From Caballeronia cordobensis (lineage in GTDB: Bacteria; Pseudomonadota; Gammaproteobacteria; Burkholderiales; Burkholderiaceae), in contig NZ_FCNY02000016.1 of assembly GCF_001544575.2 (NCBI RefSeq), forward strand, positions 62,001 through 126,000: 64,000 nt of DNA, in the 5' to 3' direction. A program made the translations under genes and the position numbers. Shown piece by piece: positions 51,421 through 60,481 of this stretch. Under the pieces are notes generated by a model. It was not told the origin of the DNA and did no database searches. It was given only the letters and a program-made list of their open reading frames with translations. The first letter of the stretch is position 1; each line of letters begins with the position of its first letter.

Positions 51421-52005
51421 CGTCTGTTCACCTGGCTGGTACGCATTCAGCAAGCGCTCGATCAGTTTCATCAGCGCATCGGGAGACGGTAATTCCGCTC
51501 CGGTCCACGCGTTGAAAGCGACGCCTTGCCACACCGAGAATAGCGCGAAGCTCAGCATATCCGGCTCGCGCGCATTCATGCCGATACACAGCTTCGTCAG
51601 ATGTTCGCGCAGACTCATCGACTCGTTATCGAGCAAGTGGGCGATGGCATCGTTGCGTCGCGTGCATTGCGTCTGCATCGCCTGAATCCTGCCGATCAAG
51701 CCCGGAGACAAGCGCGAGAGGACGTGCAAGATCTGACGCCGCGCATCATCGGGTTGAGCCCCGGACGCTTCGTCGAAGATATTGCGTAATACGTTGCAGT
51801 GACGCAGAACGTATTCCAGCAGGAGCGCTTGCCTCGATCCAAACAGTCGATAAACCGCCACCTTGTGCAATCCGGCCCTGCACGCAATTTCATCGACGGA
51901 AACATTGTCGATGCCTTTATCGCGACTCAACGTGTGAACCGCATCGAGCAGCGCCGCTCGCGACGCAGCGCTGGACATGCGCGCACGGCGCGGCACGTCG
52001 ATCAA
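51412..52005 (-). CDS. TetR family transcriptional regulator
   Basis: A 197-residue TetR protein; the helix-turn-helix is VSVDEIACRAGLHKVAVYRLFGSRQALL (residues 36-63). The TTG at 52005 has no clear RBS but overlaps the stop of a 24-codon frame that begins in the repeated segment upstream; ATG 51978 is the alternative. It is divergent from the SDR/quinone-reductase genes and is a candidate repressor of that operon. Confidence 0.84.
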   Translation of the reverse strand: MIDVPRRARMSSAASRAALLDAVHTLSRDKGIDNVSVDEIACRAGLHKVAVYRLFGSRQALLLEYVLRHCNVLRNIFDEASGAQPDDARRQILHVLSRLSPGLIGRIQAMQTQCTRRNDAIAHLLDNESMSLREHLTKLCIGMNAREPDMLSFALFSVWQGVAFNAWTGAELPSPDALMKLIERLLNAYQPGEQTLT

Positions 52006-52076
52006 GAGGTAGCAACGGTTTCAGGAATCGAACCGTCGCCGATTTTTCGAGTGTCAGAAGCGATGAGGGTATTCAC
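52002..52076 (-). other. 24-codon leader frame derived from the divergent SDR gene 5' end
   Basis: From a GTG at 52076 preceded by AAGGAG, the minus strand encodes VNTLIASDT, identical to the start of the SDR gene at 60482-61240, then continues for 15 unrelated codons. Its TGA overlaps the TTG of the TetR gene, so it may couple TetR translation to the captured ribosome-binding site. Confidence 0.45.
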
Positions 52077-52134
52077 GGGTGGGTGTCTCCTTGCAATTAG
52101 GTGTGGACACACGTATCGTAGTTCCACCGCTGCA

Positions 52135-52146
52135 GATTTGCAAATC
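52135..52146. promoter_or_regulatory. Palindrome GATTTGCAAATC in repeat copy 1
   Basis: Perfect 12-bp palindrome 61 bp upstream of the SDR start, in the divergent TetR/SDR region. It is a possible TetR or MarR operator. Confidence 0.45.
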
Positions 52147-52206
52147 GGTAATAGCACGAACCCCGGCGCAACCGCCGCGGCGACACAGAACTCAGACGGA
52201 GCAGCG

Positions 52207-52935
52207 ATGAACAGGACATCGAAGAAGGTGGCGGTCATAGCGGGGGTCGGAGAGGGACTGGGACAGGCGATCGCACGGCGGTTCGCGCCGGACTATCTCG
52301 TCATGTTTGCCCGCGATCTGGAGAAGTTGCAGGGCTATGCCGCGCAGTTGCGCGATGCGGGCAGCGAAGCCACTGGCATGAAGGTGGACCTGCGCGTGGA
52401 GCGCGAGATCGTGGAGGCGCTCGCGACGATCGAGCAGGAGATCGGGCCGATTGAAGTCGCGGTGTACAACGCGGGCGCACAGCATCGCAAGCCGTTGCTG
52501 GAGATTAGCGGCGACGCTTTCGAGAAGGTCTGGCGGCTGGGTGCATTCGGCGCGTTCGTCTTCGCACGCGAAGCGGTGCGGCACATGGAGCCACGCGGCC
52601 AGGGCACGATTATTTTCACGGGCGCGACCTCGTCGCTGCGCGGCGGGGCGAACTTCGGCGCGTTCGCGGCAGCGAAATTCGCCACCCGTGCGGTGATTCA
52701 GAGCATTGCGCGGGAGTTCGGGCCCAAGGGCATCCACGCGGCCACGGTGATCATCGACGGCGCGGTGAACATGCCGGCGATCCACCGGCTGTTTCCCGAT
52801 CTGGCCAAGAGCATGCCGCCCGATGGCATGTTATCGACCGATGAAGTGGCCGAAACGTATTACCAGATTCATCGGCAGCATCGCAGCGCATGGACACTCG
52901 AAGCCGATCTGCGGCCCTATAGCGAGAAGTTCTGA
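52207..52935 (+). CDS. SDR family protein with Phe in place of catalytic Tyr (copy 1)
   Basis: A 242-residue short-chain dehydrogenase-like protein. The nucleotide loop is AGVGEGLG (residues 12-19), YNAGA is near residue 88, and Ser142/143 in FTGATSSLRG are kept. The YxxxK motif reads FAAAK, with Phe153 and Lys157. Without the tyrosine, classical hydride-transfer catalysis is doubtful; the protein may bind cofactor for another role or use a different acid. The copy at 61371 has the same substitution. It is followed 82 bp later by the quinone reductase gene. Confidence 0.87.
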   Translation: MNRTSKKVAVIAGVGEGLGQAIARRFAPDYLVMFARDLEKLQGYAAQLRDAGSEATGMKVDLRVEREIVEALATIEQEIGPIEVAVYNAGAQHRKPLLEISGDAFEKVWRLGAFGAFVFAREAVRHMEPRGQGTIIFTGATSSLRGGANFGAFAAAKFATRAVIQSIAREFGPKGIHAATVIIDGAVNMPAIHRLFPDLAKSMPPDGMLSTDEVAETYYQIHRQHRSAWTLEADLRPYSEKF

Positions 52936-53017
52936 ACGGCGTGAAATTCCGCCGACGTACCCCGTGGCCGGCGCCCGAAGCGTGCGGCCGGTTCGAATGC
53001 CTCTCTGGTGAATCACG

Positions 53018-53731
53018 ATGAATGCTTTGATTGTGCATGCACACCCGGAAGCCGCTTCTTTTACGACGGCCATGCGCGATGCGGCCGCCGATGTGCTGAC
53101 CGAAGCCGGACACGACGTGCGCGTGTCCGATCTGTACGAGATGAAGTTCAACCCCGTGGCGAGCCCGAACGACTTTCTCGGCCGCGCCAACGACGACTAT
53201 CTCGTCTACGCGCTCGAACAGCGCCATGCCGATGCCAACGGCCTGCTCGCGCCCGATATCAAGGCGGAACTCGACAAGGTCGTGTGGGCCGATCTGATCA
53301 TTTTCAATTTCCCGATCTACTGGTTTTCGATGCCCGCCATCATGAAGGGATGGCTCGATCGCGTGTTCGTATCGGGCCGTTGTTATGGCGGCATGCGCTT
53401 CTACGATCGCGGCGGGTTGAAGGGCAAGAAGGCGCTTGTCTCGCTGACCTTGGGCGGACAGCCGCACATGTTCGATGCGGATGGCGTGCATGGTCCGCTT
53501 CCCGATCTGCTGAAGCATCTTTTGCGCGGCACGCTCGGCTATCTCGGTTTCGACGTGTTGCCGCCTTTCATCGGCTGGCACGTGCCGTACATCAGCCAGC
53601 AAGAGCGCACCGCGCTGCTCGACGCGTATCGCGAGCGGCTGCTGACACTCGATTCTCAGCAGCCGATGGTGTTCCCCAGTCTCGAAGATTTCGACGAGTT
53701 GTTGCGGCCCAAAGCGCACGGCGCGGCGTGA
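53018..53731 (+). CDS. NAD(P)H:quinone oxidoreductase (flavodoxin fold), paralogue
   Basis: A 237-residue protein similar over its length to the one at 40545. It starts NALIVHAHPEAASFT, has FPIYWFSMPAIMKGWLDRVF and GGQPHMFDADGVHG. It would reduce quinones formed during aromatic degradation, protecting the cell or feeding the pathway. It sits between the SDR and porin genes on the plus strand. Confidence 0.88.
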   Translation: MNALIVHAHPEAASFTTAMRDAAADVLTEAGHDVRVSDLYEMKFNPVASPNDFLGRANDDYLVYALEQRHADANGLLAPDIKAELDKVVWADLIIFNFPIYWFSMPAIMKGWLDRVFVSGRCYGGMRFYDRGGLKGKKALVSLTLGGQPHMFDADGVHGPLPDLLKHLLRGTLGYLGFDVLPPFIGWHVPYISQQERTALLDAYRERLLTLDSQQPMVFPSLEDFDELLRPKAHGAA

Positions 53732-53790
53732 GCCCTGCTCGACCGCGCAAGCAGGCATTCGCGCTCCATTCACGTATCCCTGAGAACACC

Positions 53791-54924
53791 ATGACGAAGC
53801 ATCGTTTCTTGTGGAGCATGCTCGCACTGACGAGTCCGGCGGTCTTCGCACAATCGTCCGTGACGCTTTACGGCATTGTCGATACCGGCGTCGAATATGT
53901 CTCGCATGCCAATGCGAGCGACGACCGCGTCATTCGCATGCCAGGCGTGACGGGCGAGGTTCCGTCGCGCTGGGGCTTGCGTGGCCGCGAGGATCTCGGC
54001 GGCGGCTACGCGGCCCAGTTCGTTCTGGAAAGCGGCTTCAACGTGCGTGGCGGCGATCTGGGGCAGGGCGGCCGGCTCTTCGGACGGCAGGCGTGGGTCG
54101 GGTTGAGCAGCGCGTACGGCACGCTCATGTTCGGCCGCCAGTATTCGATGACCTACCTCATGGACAGCGACGCCGACATTCTCGGGCCGAACATCTACGG
54201 TATCGCGTCGCTCGACGCCTACGTGCCGAATGCACGCAGCGATAACACCGTCGGCTACAAGGGCATGTGGAAAGGCTTCACGCTCGGCGCGACCTATTCT
54301 TTCGGACGCGATTCCGCGGGCACTGGCAACTCGCCCGGCCAGGGCACCTGCGCGGGATCGGCGCCGGGGCAGTTCACGCAATGCCGCCAGATTTCCGCGA
54401 TGCTGCGTTACGACTCCACGGTGTTCGGTCTCGCCGCCGCCTACGACGAACAGCGCGGCGGCCCGAATGCGGCGGCAAACTTCTTCAATGGCAACGCGCC
54501 GATTCCGATCACCAACCCTGGCGATAAGGACGTGCGTCTGCAAGCCAATGGCTGGGTCAAGGTGCAGGGCGCGCGCATCGGTGCGGGCTGGATTGGCCGC
54601 AATGTCGTGACCAGTTCCGCCACCGTGCCGGGCGCACATTCGAATCTGTTCTATCTGGGCGTGTCGTATCCGTTCACACCCTCGTTCGTGCTCGATGGCG
54701 AAGTGTTCCGCATCGTCAATGCACCGCAGGACGCGCGCGCGACGATGGGCGTCCTGCGCGGCACCTACCTGCTGTCCGTGCGGACGGCGGTCTATCTGCA
54801 AACCGCGTATTTGTCGAACAGCGCCCGCGCGCGCTATTCGGTGAGCGCGGGCGGCGGCGGCACGACACCACCGGCCGGGCAAGGGCAGCTCGGCGTGATG
54901 GCGGGCATCCGGCAATCGTTCTGA
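53791..54924 (+). CDS. Gram-negative porin (OmpC-like, Burkholderia type)
   Basis: A 377-residue outer-membrane protein with a signal peptide (SMLALTSPAVFAQ). The mature start SSVTLYGIVDTGVEY is typical of porin_4 family trimeric beta-barrels; SRWGLRGREDLGGGYAAQF and the terminal Phe (GIRQSF) are diagnostic. It likely admits the aromatic or acidic substrate of the cluster to the periplasm. Only a weak RBS is visible. Confidence 0.9.
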   Translation: MTKHRFLWSMLALTSPAVFAQSSVTLYGIVDTGVEYVSHANASDDRVIRMPGVTGEVPSRWGLRGREDLGGGYAAQFVLESGFNVRGGDLGQGGRLFGRQAWVGLSSAYGTLMFGRQYSMTYLMDSDADILGPNIYGIASLDAYVPNARSDNTVGYKGMWKGFTLGATYSFGRDSAGTGNSPGQGTCAGSAPGQFTQCRQISAMLRYDSTVFGLAAAYDEQRGGPNAAANFFNGNAPIPITNPGDKDVRLQANGWVKVQGARIGAGWIGRNVVTSSATVPGAHSNLFYLGVSYPFTPSFVLDGEVFRIVNAPQDARATMGVLRGTYLLSVRTAVYLQTAYLSNSARARYSVSAGGGGTTPPAGQGQLGVMAGIRQSF

Positions 54925-55013
54925 GCGTCGATGGAAACACCGCGGCAAACGCCGCTTCGCGCGATGAAGCCGGCGATCAAACATTACTCGAACGGCAGTC
55001 AGGAGACGATTTC

Positions 55014-56363
55014 ATGGACAGGATCAACGTGCAGGAAAAGGTCGATGGGGCGAGATTCAACCGCTTCCATTTCGTCGTATTTCTCTGGACTTCGCTCGTC
55101 GTCGTGCTCGACGGGTATGACCTCGCCGTGCCGGGCGTTGCGCTTCCCGCGATCATGGCCAACATGAAGGTCAGCGCGGCCGCCGCCGGCTTCATGGCGA
55201 GTTCCGCGCTCTTCGGGATGGCGTTCGGCGCCATCGTGCTGGGCGCGGTGGCCGACCGGATCGGCCGTCGCAAGGTCTTTGCGATCTCGATCTTCCTGTT
55301 CAGCGCGTTCACGCTGGCAGCGGGATTCGCGACCGAACCGCTGTTGTTCAGCGCCATGCGCTTTCTTGCCGGCGTCGGGATCGGCGGCGCATTGCCGAAC
55401 GCGGTCGCGCATATGTCGGAATACGCGCCGCGCCGCAGCCGCGGGCGGCTCGTCGGACTGATGATGTGCGGCTATACCATCGGCAGCGTGCTGGCGGCGC
55501 TGATCGGCAAGGCCTGCATCGAGGCATACGGCTGGCGCTCCGTCTTCATCGTCGCGGGCGTGCCGCTTCTGATCATTCCCTTCGTGATGGCGTGGATGCC
55601 CGAATCGCTCGCGTATCTCGTCAAAACCAACAAGCAGGATGAATTGCGCAAGGTGTTGCAGCGCATTCTGCCGGATCAGCGCTTCGCGCCGGACGCGGTT
55701 TTCGTCGGCCAGGCGGCGGAGCGTGGCGCGCGTACGCCGCTCGGACAACTGTTCGCGGACGGGCGCGCGCAGAGCACGGTGCTGATCTGGGTCGCGTTCT
55801 TCATGGGGCTGTTCATGTTGTACGCCATGAGCACGTGGCTCGTGACGCTGCTCACACGCTCGGGCCACACGCTGGGCGCCGCGCTCACGTTCCTGCTCGT
55901 CTATAACGCGGGCGTGATTATCGGCACGATCATCGGCGCGTGGGTCGGCGACCGCTTCAGCTTGAAATGGGTGCTCGCGTTCTTCTATGCGATGGGTGCG
56001 GCGTCGCTCGCCGCGCTCGGCTACGCGCCGAACCAGACGGCGCTCTTCGTGCTCATCGCGATCGTGGGTGCGTCGGTGGTCGGCACGCAGAACCTGTGCT
56101 ACGCGTACACAGGACAGTTCTATCCGCTTGCATCGCGTTCGGTCGGGCTCGGCGCGGCGGCGGGCGTGGGACGCGTCGGTGCGATCGTCGCTCCGCTTCT
56201 GATCGGCGCGCTCGTCAGCCTGAATCTGCCGCCGACGACCTGCTTCATGGCAATCGCGGTGGCATCCGCTATCGGCGCCTTCGCGATCACGGGGGTCAAC
56301 CATCGGCGCTGTGCATCGGCGAATCCCGGCAACGGCAGCCTTCAGTTCGATACCCCGGATTGA
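55014..56363 (+). CDS. MFS transporter, aromatic acid:H+ symporter (AAHS) family
   Basis: A 449-residue protein with 12 membrane segments. LDGYDLAVPGVALP in helix 1 carries the DGYD motif essential in PcaK/BenK; GAVADRIGRRKV is the MFS loop 2-3 motif. AGGAGA precedes the ATG. It probably imports a benzoate-like or other aromatic acid feeding the downstream enzymes. It lies 89 bp after the porin gene. Confidence 0.9.
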   Translation: MDRINVQEKVDGARFNRFHFVVFLWTSLVVVLDGYDLAVPGVALPAIMANMKVSAAAAGFMASSALFGMAFGAIVLGAVADRIGRRKVFAISIFLFSAFTLAAGFATEPLLFSAMRFLAGVGIGGALPNAVAHMSEYAPRRSRGRLVGLMMCGYTIGSVLAALIGKACIEAYGWRSVFIVAGVPLLIIPFVMAWMPESLAYLVKTNKQDELRKVLQRILPDQRFAPDAVFVGQAAERGARTPLGQLFADGRAQSTVLIWVAFFMGLFMLYAMSTWLVTLLTRSGHTLGAALTFLLVYNAGVIIGTIIGAWVGDRFSLKWVLAFFYAMGAASLAALGYAPNQTALFVLIAIVGASVVGTQNLCYAYTGQFYPLASRSVGLGAAAGVGRVGAIVAPLLIGALVSLNLPPTTCFMAIAVASAIGAFAITGVNHRRCASANPGNGSLQFDTPD

Positions 56364-56404
56364 GCTTTCCACCGATTTCAGTCACGCACTTTCGGAGCCT
56401 GAGC

Positions 56405-56560
56405 ATGATCGATGAAACCCACGAGATAGCAGATAACACCGACAGCCAGCGCGTCGCGCCCCAGTCTCTTCCAGCGCACGAAGGCCGAACCTTGCACCGC
56501 GATACGCACTATGACTGGATGGACTTTCACAGCATCCCGGAGCTGCTGCGCGAATGGTGA
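56405..56560 (+). CDS. Small hypothetical protein
   Basis: A 51-codon frame (MIDETHEIADNT ... IPELLREW) with GGAG seven bases before its ATG, in the 240-bp gap between the transporter and monooxygenase genes and in the same direction. It is acidic, with HYDWMDFHSIPELL near the end. No family is recognised. RBS and placement support translation, but a short frame at this GC could arise by chance. Confidence 0.45.
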   Translation: MIDETHEIADNTDSQRVAPQSLPAHEGRTLHRDTHYDWMDFHSIPELLREW

Positions 56561-56607
56561 TGCGATGAAACTCATGACGCGCGACGAAGAACGCAGCGAG
56601 GCACGTG

Positions 56608-57933
56608 ATGACTGAGCGCGAACAGATGGGCCTGTGGGCGTTCTTCCGGCCGACCACGATTCACACGGCCGGATGGCGCTTTCCCGGTGCGAATCCGCGC
56701 GCGAACTTCGATCTCGCCGAGCTGACGCGTGCCGCCATCAAACTCGAAGGCGCGTGTTTCGATGCGCTCTTCATGGCCGACCATCTGGCGTTGCTTAACA
56801 TGCCCATGGACGGACTGAAGCGCAGTCACACGGCGACCTCGTTCGAGCCGCTCACGCTTTTGTCCGCGTTGTCGTCGCTGACGCGGCGTATCGGGCTCGT
56901 CGCGACGGGATCGACCACGTACGACGAGCCGTTTCATATTGCGCGGCGCTTTGCGTCGCTGGATCATCTGAGCGCGGGCCGTGCGGGCTGGAACATCGTC
57001 ACGACGGCGAACCCGGAAGTCGCCCGCAACTTCGGCTTCGACGACTTGCGCGGTCACGACGAGCGCTACGATCTGGCGCGCGAGTTCGTGCACGTCGTCA
57101 CGGGTCTCTGGGATAGCTGGCAAGACGATGCGTTCGTCTGCGATGCCGAAGAGGGCGTGTTCTTCGATCCGCGCAAGATGCACGTGCTCGATCATCACGG
57201 GCGGTTTTTCGATGTCAAGGGCCCGCTCAATATCGCGCGGCCGCCGCAGGGCTGGCCGGTGCTCGTGCAGGCCGGGGCGTCGCCGGCGGGCATGCGGCTT
57301 GCCGCCGAATCGGCCGATGTCGTCTTCACGGCGCAGACCACGCTGGAAGGGGCGCAGTCCTTCTATCGGGACATCAGGCTTCAAGCCGCGGCGGCAGGCC
57401 GCGCGGACACGCCGTGCAAGGTGATGCTCGGCACGCTGGTGGTGGTCGGCAGGACGGAAGAAGAAGCGCGAGAAAAGCGCTCGATGATGGATAGCCTGGT
57501 GCATACCGATAGCGCGCTCGCATCGCTTTCGGTCGCGTTGGGACACGATATTTCGATCTTCGATCCGGACGAGCCGCTGCCCGATCTGCCTCGCACCAAT
57601 CAGGGCGTGAGCAGCCAGAAGCGCGTGCTCGATATCGCGCGCCGTGAAGGTCTCACGACGATCCGCGATATCGCGCGGCGCGTGGGCGGTTACTTCTGGC
57701 ATGAAGTCGTCGGCACGCCGCAGCAGGTCGCCGAGCAGCTCGAATACTGGTTCGGCGCGCAGGCGTGCGACGGCTTCATCGTGATGTTTCCCTACTTGCC
57801 ACAAGGTCTCGACGATTTCGTCGATCATGTCGTGCCGATTCTGCAAGCCCGAGGAATCTTTCGAAAAAGTTACGAAGGCTCGACGTTGCGTGACCATCTT
57901 GGTCTGAATCGGCCGGCAAATCGCTATTTCTGA
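56608..57933 (+). CDS. LLM-class flavin-dependent monooxygenase (NtaA/SnaA/DszA family)
   Basis: A 441-residue protein of the bacterial luciferase superfamily. WRFPGANPRANFD near residue 25, FMADHLA near residue 55 and SAGRAGWNIVTTANPEVARNFG near residue 125 are typical of NtaA/DszA-type FMNH2-dependent monooxygenases. It needs a separate flavin reductase, and none is encoded beside it. ATG 56608 is chosen over the adjacent GTG because GAGG lies six bases upstream. It may attack C-N or C-S bonds or a heterocycle. Confidence 0.88.
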   Translation: MTEREQMGLWAFFRPTTIHTAGWRFPGANPRANFDLAELTRAAIKLEGACFDALFMADHLALLNMPMDGLKRSHTATSFEPLTLLSALSSLTRRIGLVATGSTTYDEPFHIARRFASLDHLSAGRAGWNIVTTANPEVARNFGFDDLRGHDERYDLAREFVHVVTGLWDSWQDDAFVCDAEEGVFFDPRKMHVLDHHGRFFDVKGPLNIARPPQGWPVLVQAGASPAGMRLAAESADVVFTAQTTLEGAQSFYRDIRLQAAAAGRADTPCKVMLGTLVVVGRTEEEAREKRSMMDSLVHTDSALASLSVALGHDISIFDPDEPLPDLPRTNQGVSSQKRVLDIARREGLTTIRDIARRVGGYFWHEVVGTPQQVAEQLEYWFGAQACDGFIVMFPYLPQGLDDFVDHVVPILQARGIFRKSYEGSTLRDHLGLNRPANRYF

Positions 57934-58008
57934 ACGGATCCACACTTGAAAATAGGTGCGTTGTCACGTAATATGGGCATCGGGTCCGTCAACTGGCAGG
58001 GATGTTCC

Positions 58009-58518
58009 ATGCACGCACGTGTTCAAACTCAGAAAGCGAAGGCCGGTCCGGTGGAAAAGGTCGATCTGGTTTCGCAATGCGCACTCTTCGACGTGAACCG
58101 GCTGTCGAGGTTGTTGACCGGTCTCTATAACGCGAAGATGAAAGACGTGCCGCTGTCCATCTCGCAGTACACGCTGATCGTCAATATCGAAGCCCTCGCG
58201 CCGGCGCGCGTCACCGAAGTGGCGAAGGCCTTGCTCATGGACCGCACGAGCGTGACGCGCCTGACCGAGCCGTTGATCACGCGCGGCCTGCTCATGATCG
58301 AGCAGAGCGAGGAAGATCGCCGGGTGAAAAACCTGACGGTGACGACCAAGGGCCGCAACGCGCTGCGTGCCAGCGAACAGGCGTGGCAGGAGGCACAACT
58401 CGCGTTTTACGAGGCCGTCGGTCCGGAGCAATGGAAGCTGCTGCGCAAGACGCTGCGCGACACCGTTCATATGTTCCGGGCGCACACGCGTATCGAAGAC
58501 ATTGCCGAGCCGGAATGA
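58009..58518 (+). CDS. MarR family transcriptional regulator
   Basis: A 169-residue MarR protein from MHARVQTQ. The winged helix is ARVTEVAKALLMDRTSVTRLTEPLITRGLL, followed by the wing EEDRRVKNLTVT. MarR proteins commonly sense phenolic acids. It lies 75 bp after the monooxygenase gene and ends at a strong terminator; it probably represses the aromatic cluster. Confidence 0.88.
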   Translation: MHARVQTQKAKAGPVEKVDLVSQCALFDVNRLSRLLTGLYNAKMKDVPLSISQYTLIVNIEALAPARVTEVAKALLMDRTSVTRLTEPLITRGLLMIEQSEEDRRVKNLTVTTKGRNALRASEQAWQEAQLAFYEAVGPEQWKLLRKTLRDTVHMFRAHTRIEDIAEPE

Positions 58519-58550
58519 ATCCTTCTGCTGATCGCTTCGAAGAGATACCG

Positions 58551-58581
58551 CGGGCCGCCAACTTTGGCGGCCCGTTTTTTT
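58551..58581 (+). terminator. Rho-independent terminator after the MarR gene
   Basis: Nine-base perfect stem (CGGGCCGCC / GGCGGCCCG), six-base loop and seven T residues. It lies 33 bp after the MarR stop and ends the plus-strand operon before the convergent thiolase gene. Confidence 0.9.
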
Positions 58582-58600
58582 GGGTGCGCGTGCGCGTCAC

Positions 58601-59788
58601 TCAGAAGCGTTCGAAGACTGCGGCAATGCCTTGGCCGCCGCCAATGCACATCGTCACGAGCGCGTATTTGCCGCCGATTCTATGCAGCTCGTGAATCGCC
58701 TTTGTCGAGATGATTGCGCCGGTCGCACCGATCGGATGGCCAAGCGAGATGCCCGACCCGTTCGGATTCACGATAGCCGGATCGAGTTCCAGTTGCCGCG
58801 TGACGGCACAGGCCTGCGCGGCAAACGCCTCGTTGGCTTCGACCGTTGCGAGGTCGGACGTCGACAGGCCCGCGCGATGCAACGCCTGACGCGCGGCCGG
58901 CACCGAGCCGATGCCCATGATGGTCGGCTCGACACCCGCATGGCCGTAGCTGACGAGCCGCGCGAGCGGCGTCAGCCCATGTGCCTTCACTGCCTCGGCT
59001 GAGGCCAGCACAAGCGCGGCCGCACCGTCGTTGATGCCCGACGAATTGCCCGCCGTCACGCTGCCGTCCTTGCGGAACGCCGGCTTCATTTTTGCGAGCG
59101 CCTCCACGTTCGTATCGCCTTTCACGTGCTCGTCGATGTCGAACGTCAAGGCCTGCCGCGACCTGACGATGGGCACCGGTACGATCTGGCTGCGGAAATA
59201 ACCGTTCTCCGTCGCAGCCGCCGCGCGGCGATGACTTTCCGCCGCGAGCGTGTCCATGTCGAGGCGCGACACGTCGAACTGATCGGCGACGTTTTCGGCG
59301 GTGATGCCCATGTGGATCTTGTGCACCGGATCATGCAGAACCCCCGTCATGTAGTCGAGCAACTGCGTGTCGCCCATGCGTGCGCCCCAGCGCGCGGCCT
59401 GCATCAGATACGGTCCGCGCGACATCGATTCCGCGCCGCCTGCCACGGCGATGCCGCAGTTGCCGAGCGCAACCGACTGCGCGGCCGACACGATCGCCTG
59501 CACCCCGGAGCCGCACAGGCGGTTGACGTTGAACGCCGGCGTCGATACCGGCAGGCCGGCCGAGAGTGAGGCGACGCGGCTCAGATACGCATCGCGCGGC
59601 TCGGTGGGAATGACGTTGCCGAGCACCACATGACCCACTCGGTCCGCTGGCACGGCGGCCCGCGCAAGCGCTTCCTTGACGACGAGTGTCGCGAGTTCGT
59701 TGAGCGGCGTTTCCTTCAGGCTGCCGCCATAGGTGCCGATGGCGGTACGCACCGCACTTACCACAAAGACTTCCTGCAAAGCTGTCAT
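58601..59788 (-). CDS. Acetyl-CoA acetyltransferase (thiolase, BktB/PhaA-like)
   Basis: A 395-residue degradative/biosynthetic thiolase. The nucleophile is Cys92 (NRLCGSGVQ), with His351 (GHPIGATG) and Cys381 (MCIGGGQG) completing the active site. It cleaves a beta-ketoacyl-CoA to acetyl-CoA, a typical last step of an aromatic or beta-oxidation-like pathway, or condenses acetyl-CoA. It is the last gene on the minus strand below the isomerase-like and SDR genes. Confidence 0.92.
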   Translation of the reverse strand: MTALQEVFVVSAVRTAIGTYGGSLKETPLNELATLVVKEALARAAVPADRVGHVVLGNVIPTEPRDAYLSRVASLSAGLPVSTPAFNVNRLCGSGVQAIVSAAQSVALGNCGIAVAGGAESMSRGPYLMQAARWGARMGDTQLLDYMTGVLHDPVHKIHMGITAENVADQFDVSRLDMDTLAAESHRRAAAATENGYFRSQIVPVPIVRSRQALTFDIDEHVKGDTNVEALAKMKPAFRKDGSVTAGNSSGINDGAAALVLASAEAVKAHGLTPLARLVSYGHAGVEPTIMGIGSVPAARQALHRAGLSTSDLATVEANEAFAAQACAVTRQLELDPAIVNPNGSGISLGHPIGATGAIISTKAIHELHRIGGKYALVTMCIGGGQGIAAVFERF

Positions 59789-59867
59789 CGAATATCACCT
59801 GAATTCGTGGATGGAATGAGTTCGCGCCGGCCGCGCGTGGCGGCGGCGCATGACGCGTCGAGCGTGT

Positions 59868-60458
59868 TCACGCTTTCGCGAGCAGTTCCTCGACATACGG
59901 AACGCGATCCTGGCCGAAGAACAATTGCTTGCCCAGGAAGATCGTCGGGGCGCCGAACACGCCGCGCTCGATCGCCGCCTGTGTGTCCGCTTTCAGCTTG
60001 TCCTTGATCTGCGCGTCCTGCGTCGCCGCGACGATGCGCGCCACGTCCAGATCCGCGGCCTGCAGGACTTCGCCGATCACGCCTGGATCGGACATGTTGC
60101 GTGGACGGCCCCACATCGCATCGAAAACCGCGTCGGAATAGCGGTCCAGAAAGCCTTCGCGTTCAGCGAAGATCGCGCCGCGCATGAGGACGAGCGTGTT
60201 GATCGGGAAAAACGGATTGAGCTCGAAGGGCACGTTGTAGCGTTTCGCAAAGAAGCTCAGATCGTTGACCATCCACTCACGCTTCGCCGGAATGTCCATG
60301 GGCGACTGATTCGCGGTCTGCTGAAATACGCCGCCAAGAAGAATCGGCCGATAGTTGACGCTCGCGCCCGTGCGATGAATCACGCCGGGTATCTGCTTGT
60401 AGGCGAGATAGCTGCTCGGACTGCCGTAATCGAAATAAAAGTCGATGCTGCCGGACAT
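59868..60458 (-). CDS. 2-hydroxychromene-2-carboxylate isomerase/DsbA-like (GST kappa) family protein
   Basis: A 196-residue thioredoxin-fold protein. FDYGSPSSYLAY at residues 9-20 matches the HCCA isomerase N-terminus, where serine replaces the DsbA cysteine. GVFGAPTIFL near residue 166 is the cis-proline region. Family members isomerise ring-cleavage products of naphthalene-type compounds with glutathione. A glutathione S-transferase gene lies in the same cluster. AAGGGAG precedes the ATG. Confidence 0.86.
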   Translation of the reverse strand: MSGSIDFYFDYGSPSSYLAYKQIPGVIHRTGASVNYRPILLGGVFQQTANQSPMDIPAKREWMVNDLSFFAKRYNVPFELNPFFPINTLVLMRGAIFAEREGFLDRYSDAVFDAMWGRPRNMSDPGVIGEVLQAADLDVARIVAATQDAQIKDKLKADTQAAIERGVFGAPTIFLGKQLFFGQDRVPYVEELLAKA

Positions 60459-60481
60459 AAAGACTCCCTTGTGCGACGTGA

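Larger units (their letters stand above)
52054..52935 (+). repeat. 0.88-kb direct repeat, copy 1
   Basis: Matches 61218-62102. The first about 153 bp (promoter region) and the last about 100 bp are identical by eye; the middle of the SDR gene differs at about 25 sites, mostly silent, plus one codon indel. The left edge cuts into the 5' end of the neighbouring divergent SDR gene, so this is the derived copy. Confidence 0.88.

Noticed and set aside
54999..56372. 457-codon minus-strand frame opposite the AAHS transporter
   Set aside because: Composed of Arg/Glu/His repeats without a family match; the opposite strand encodes a complete MFS protein.
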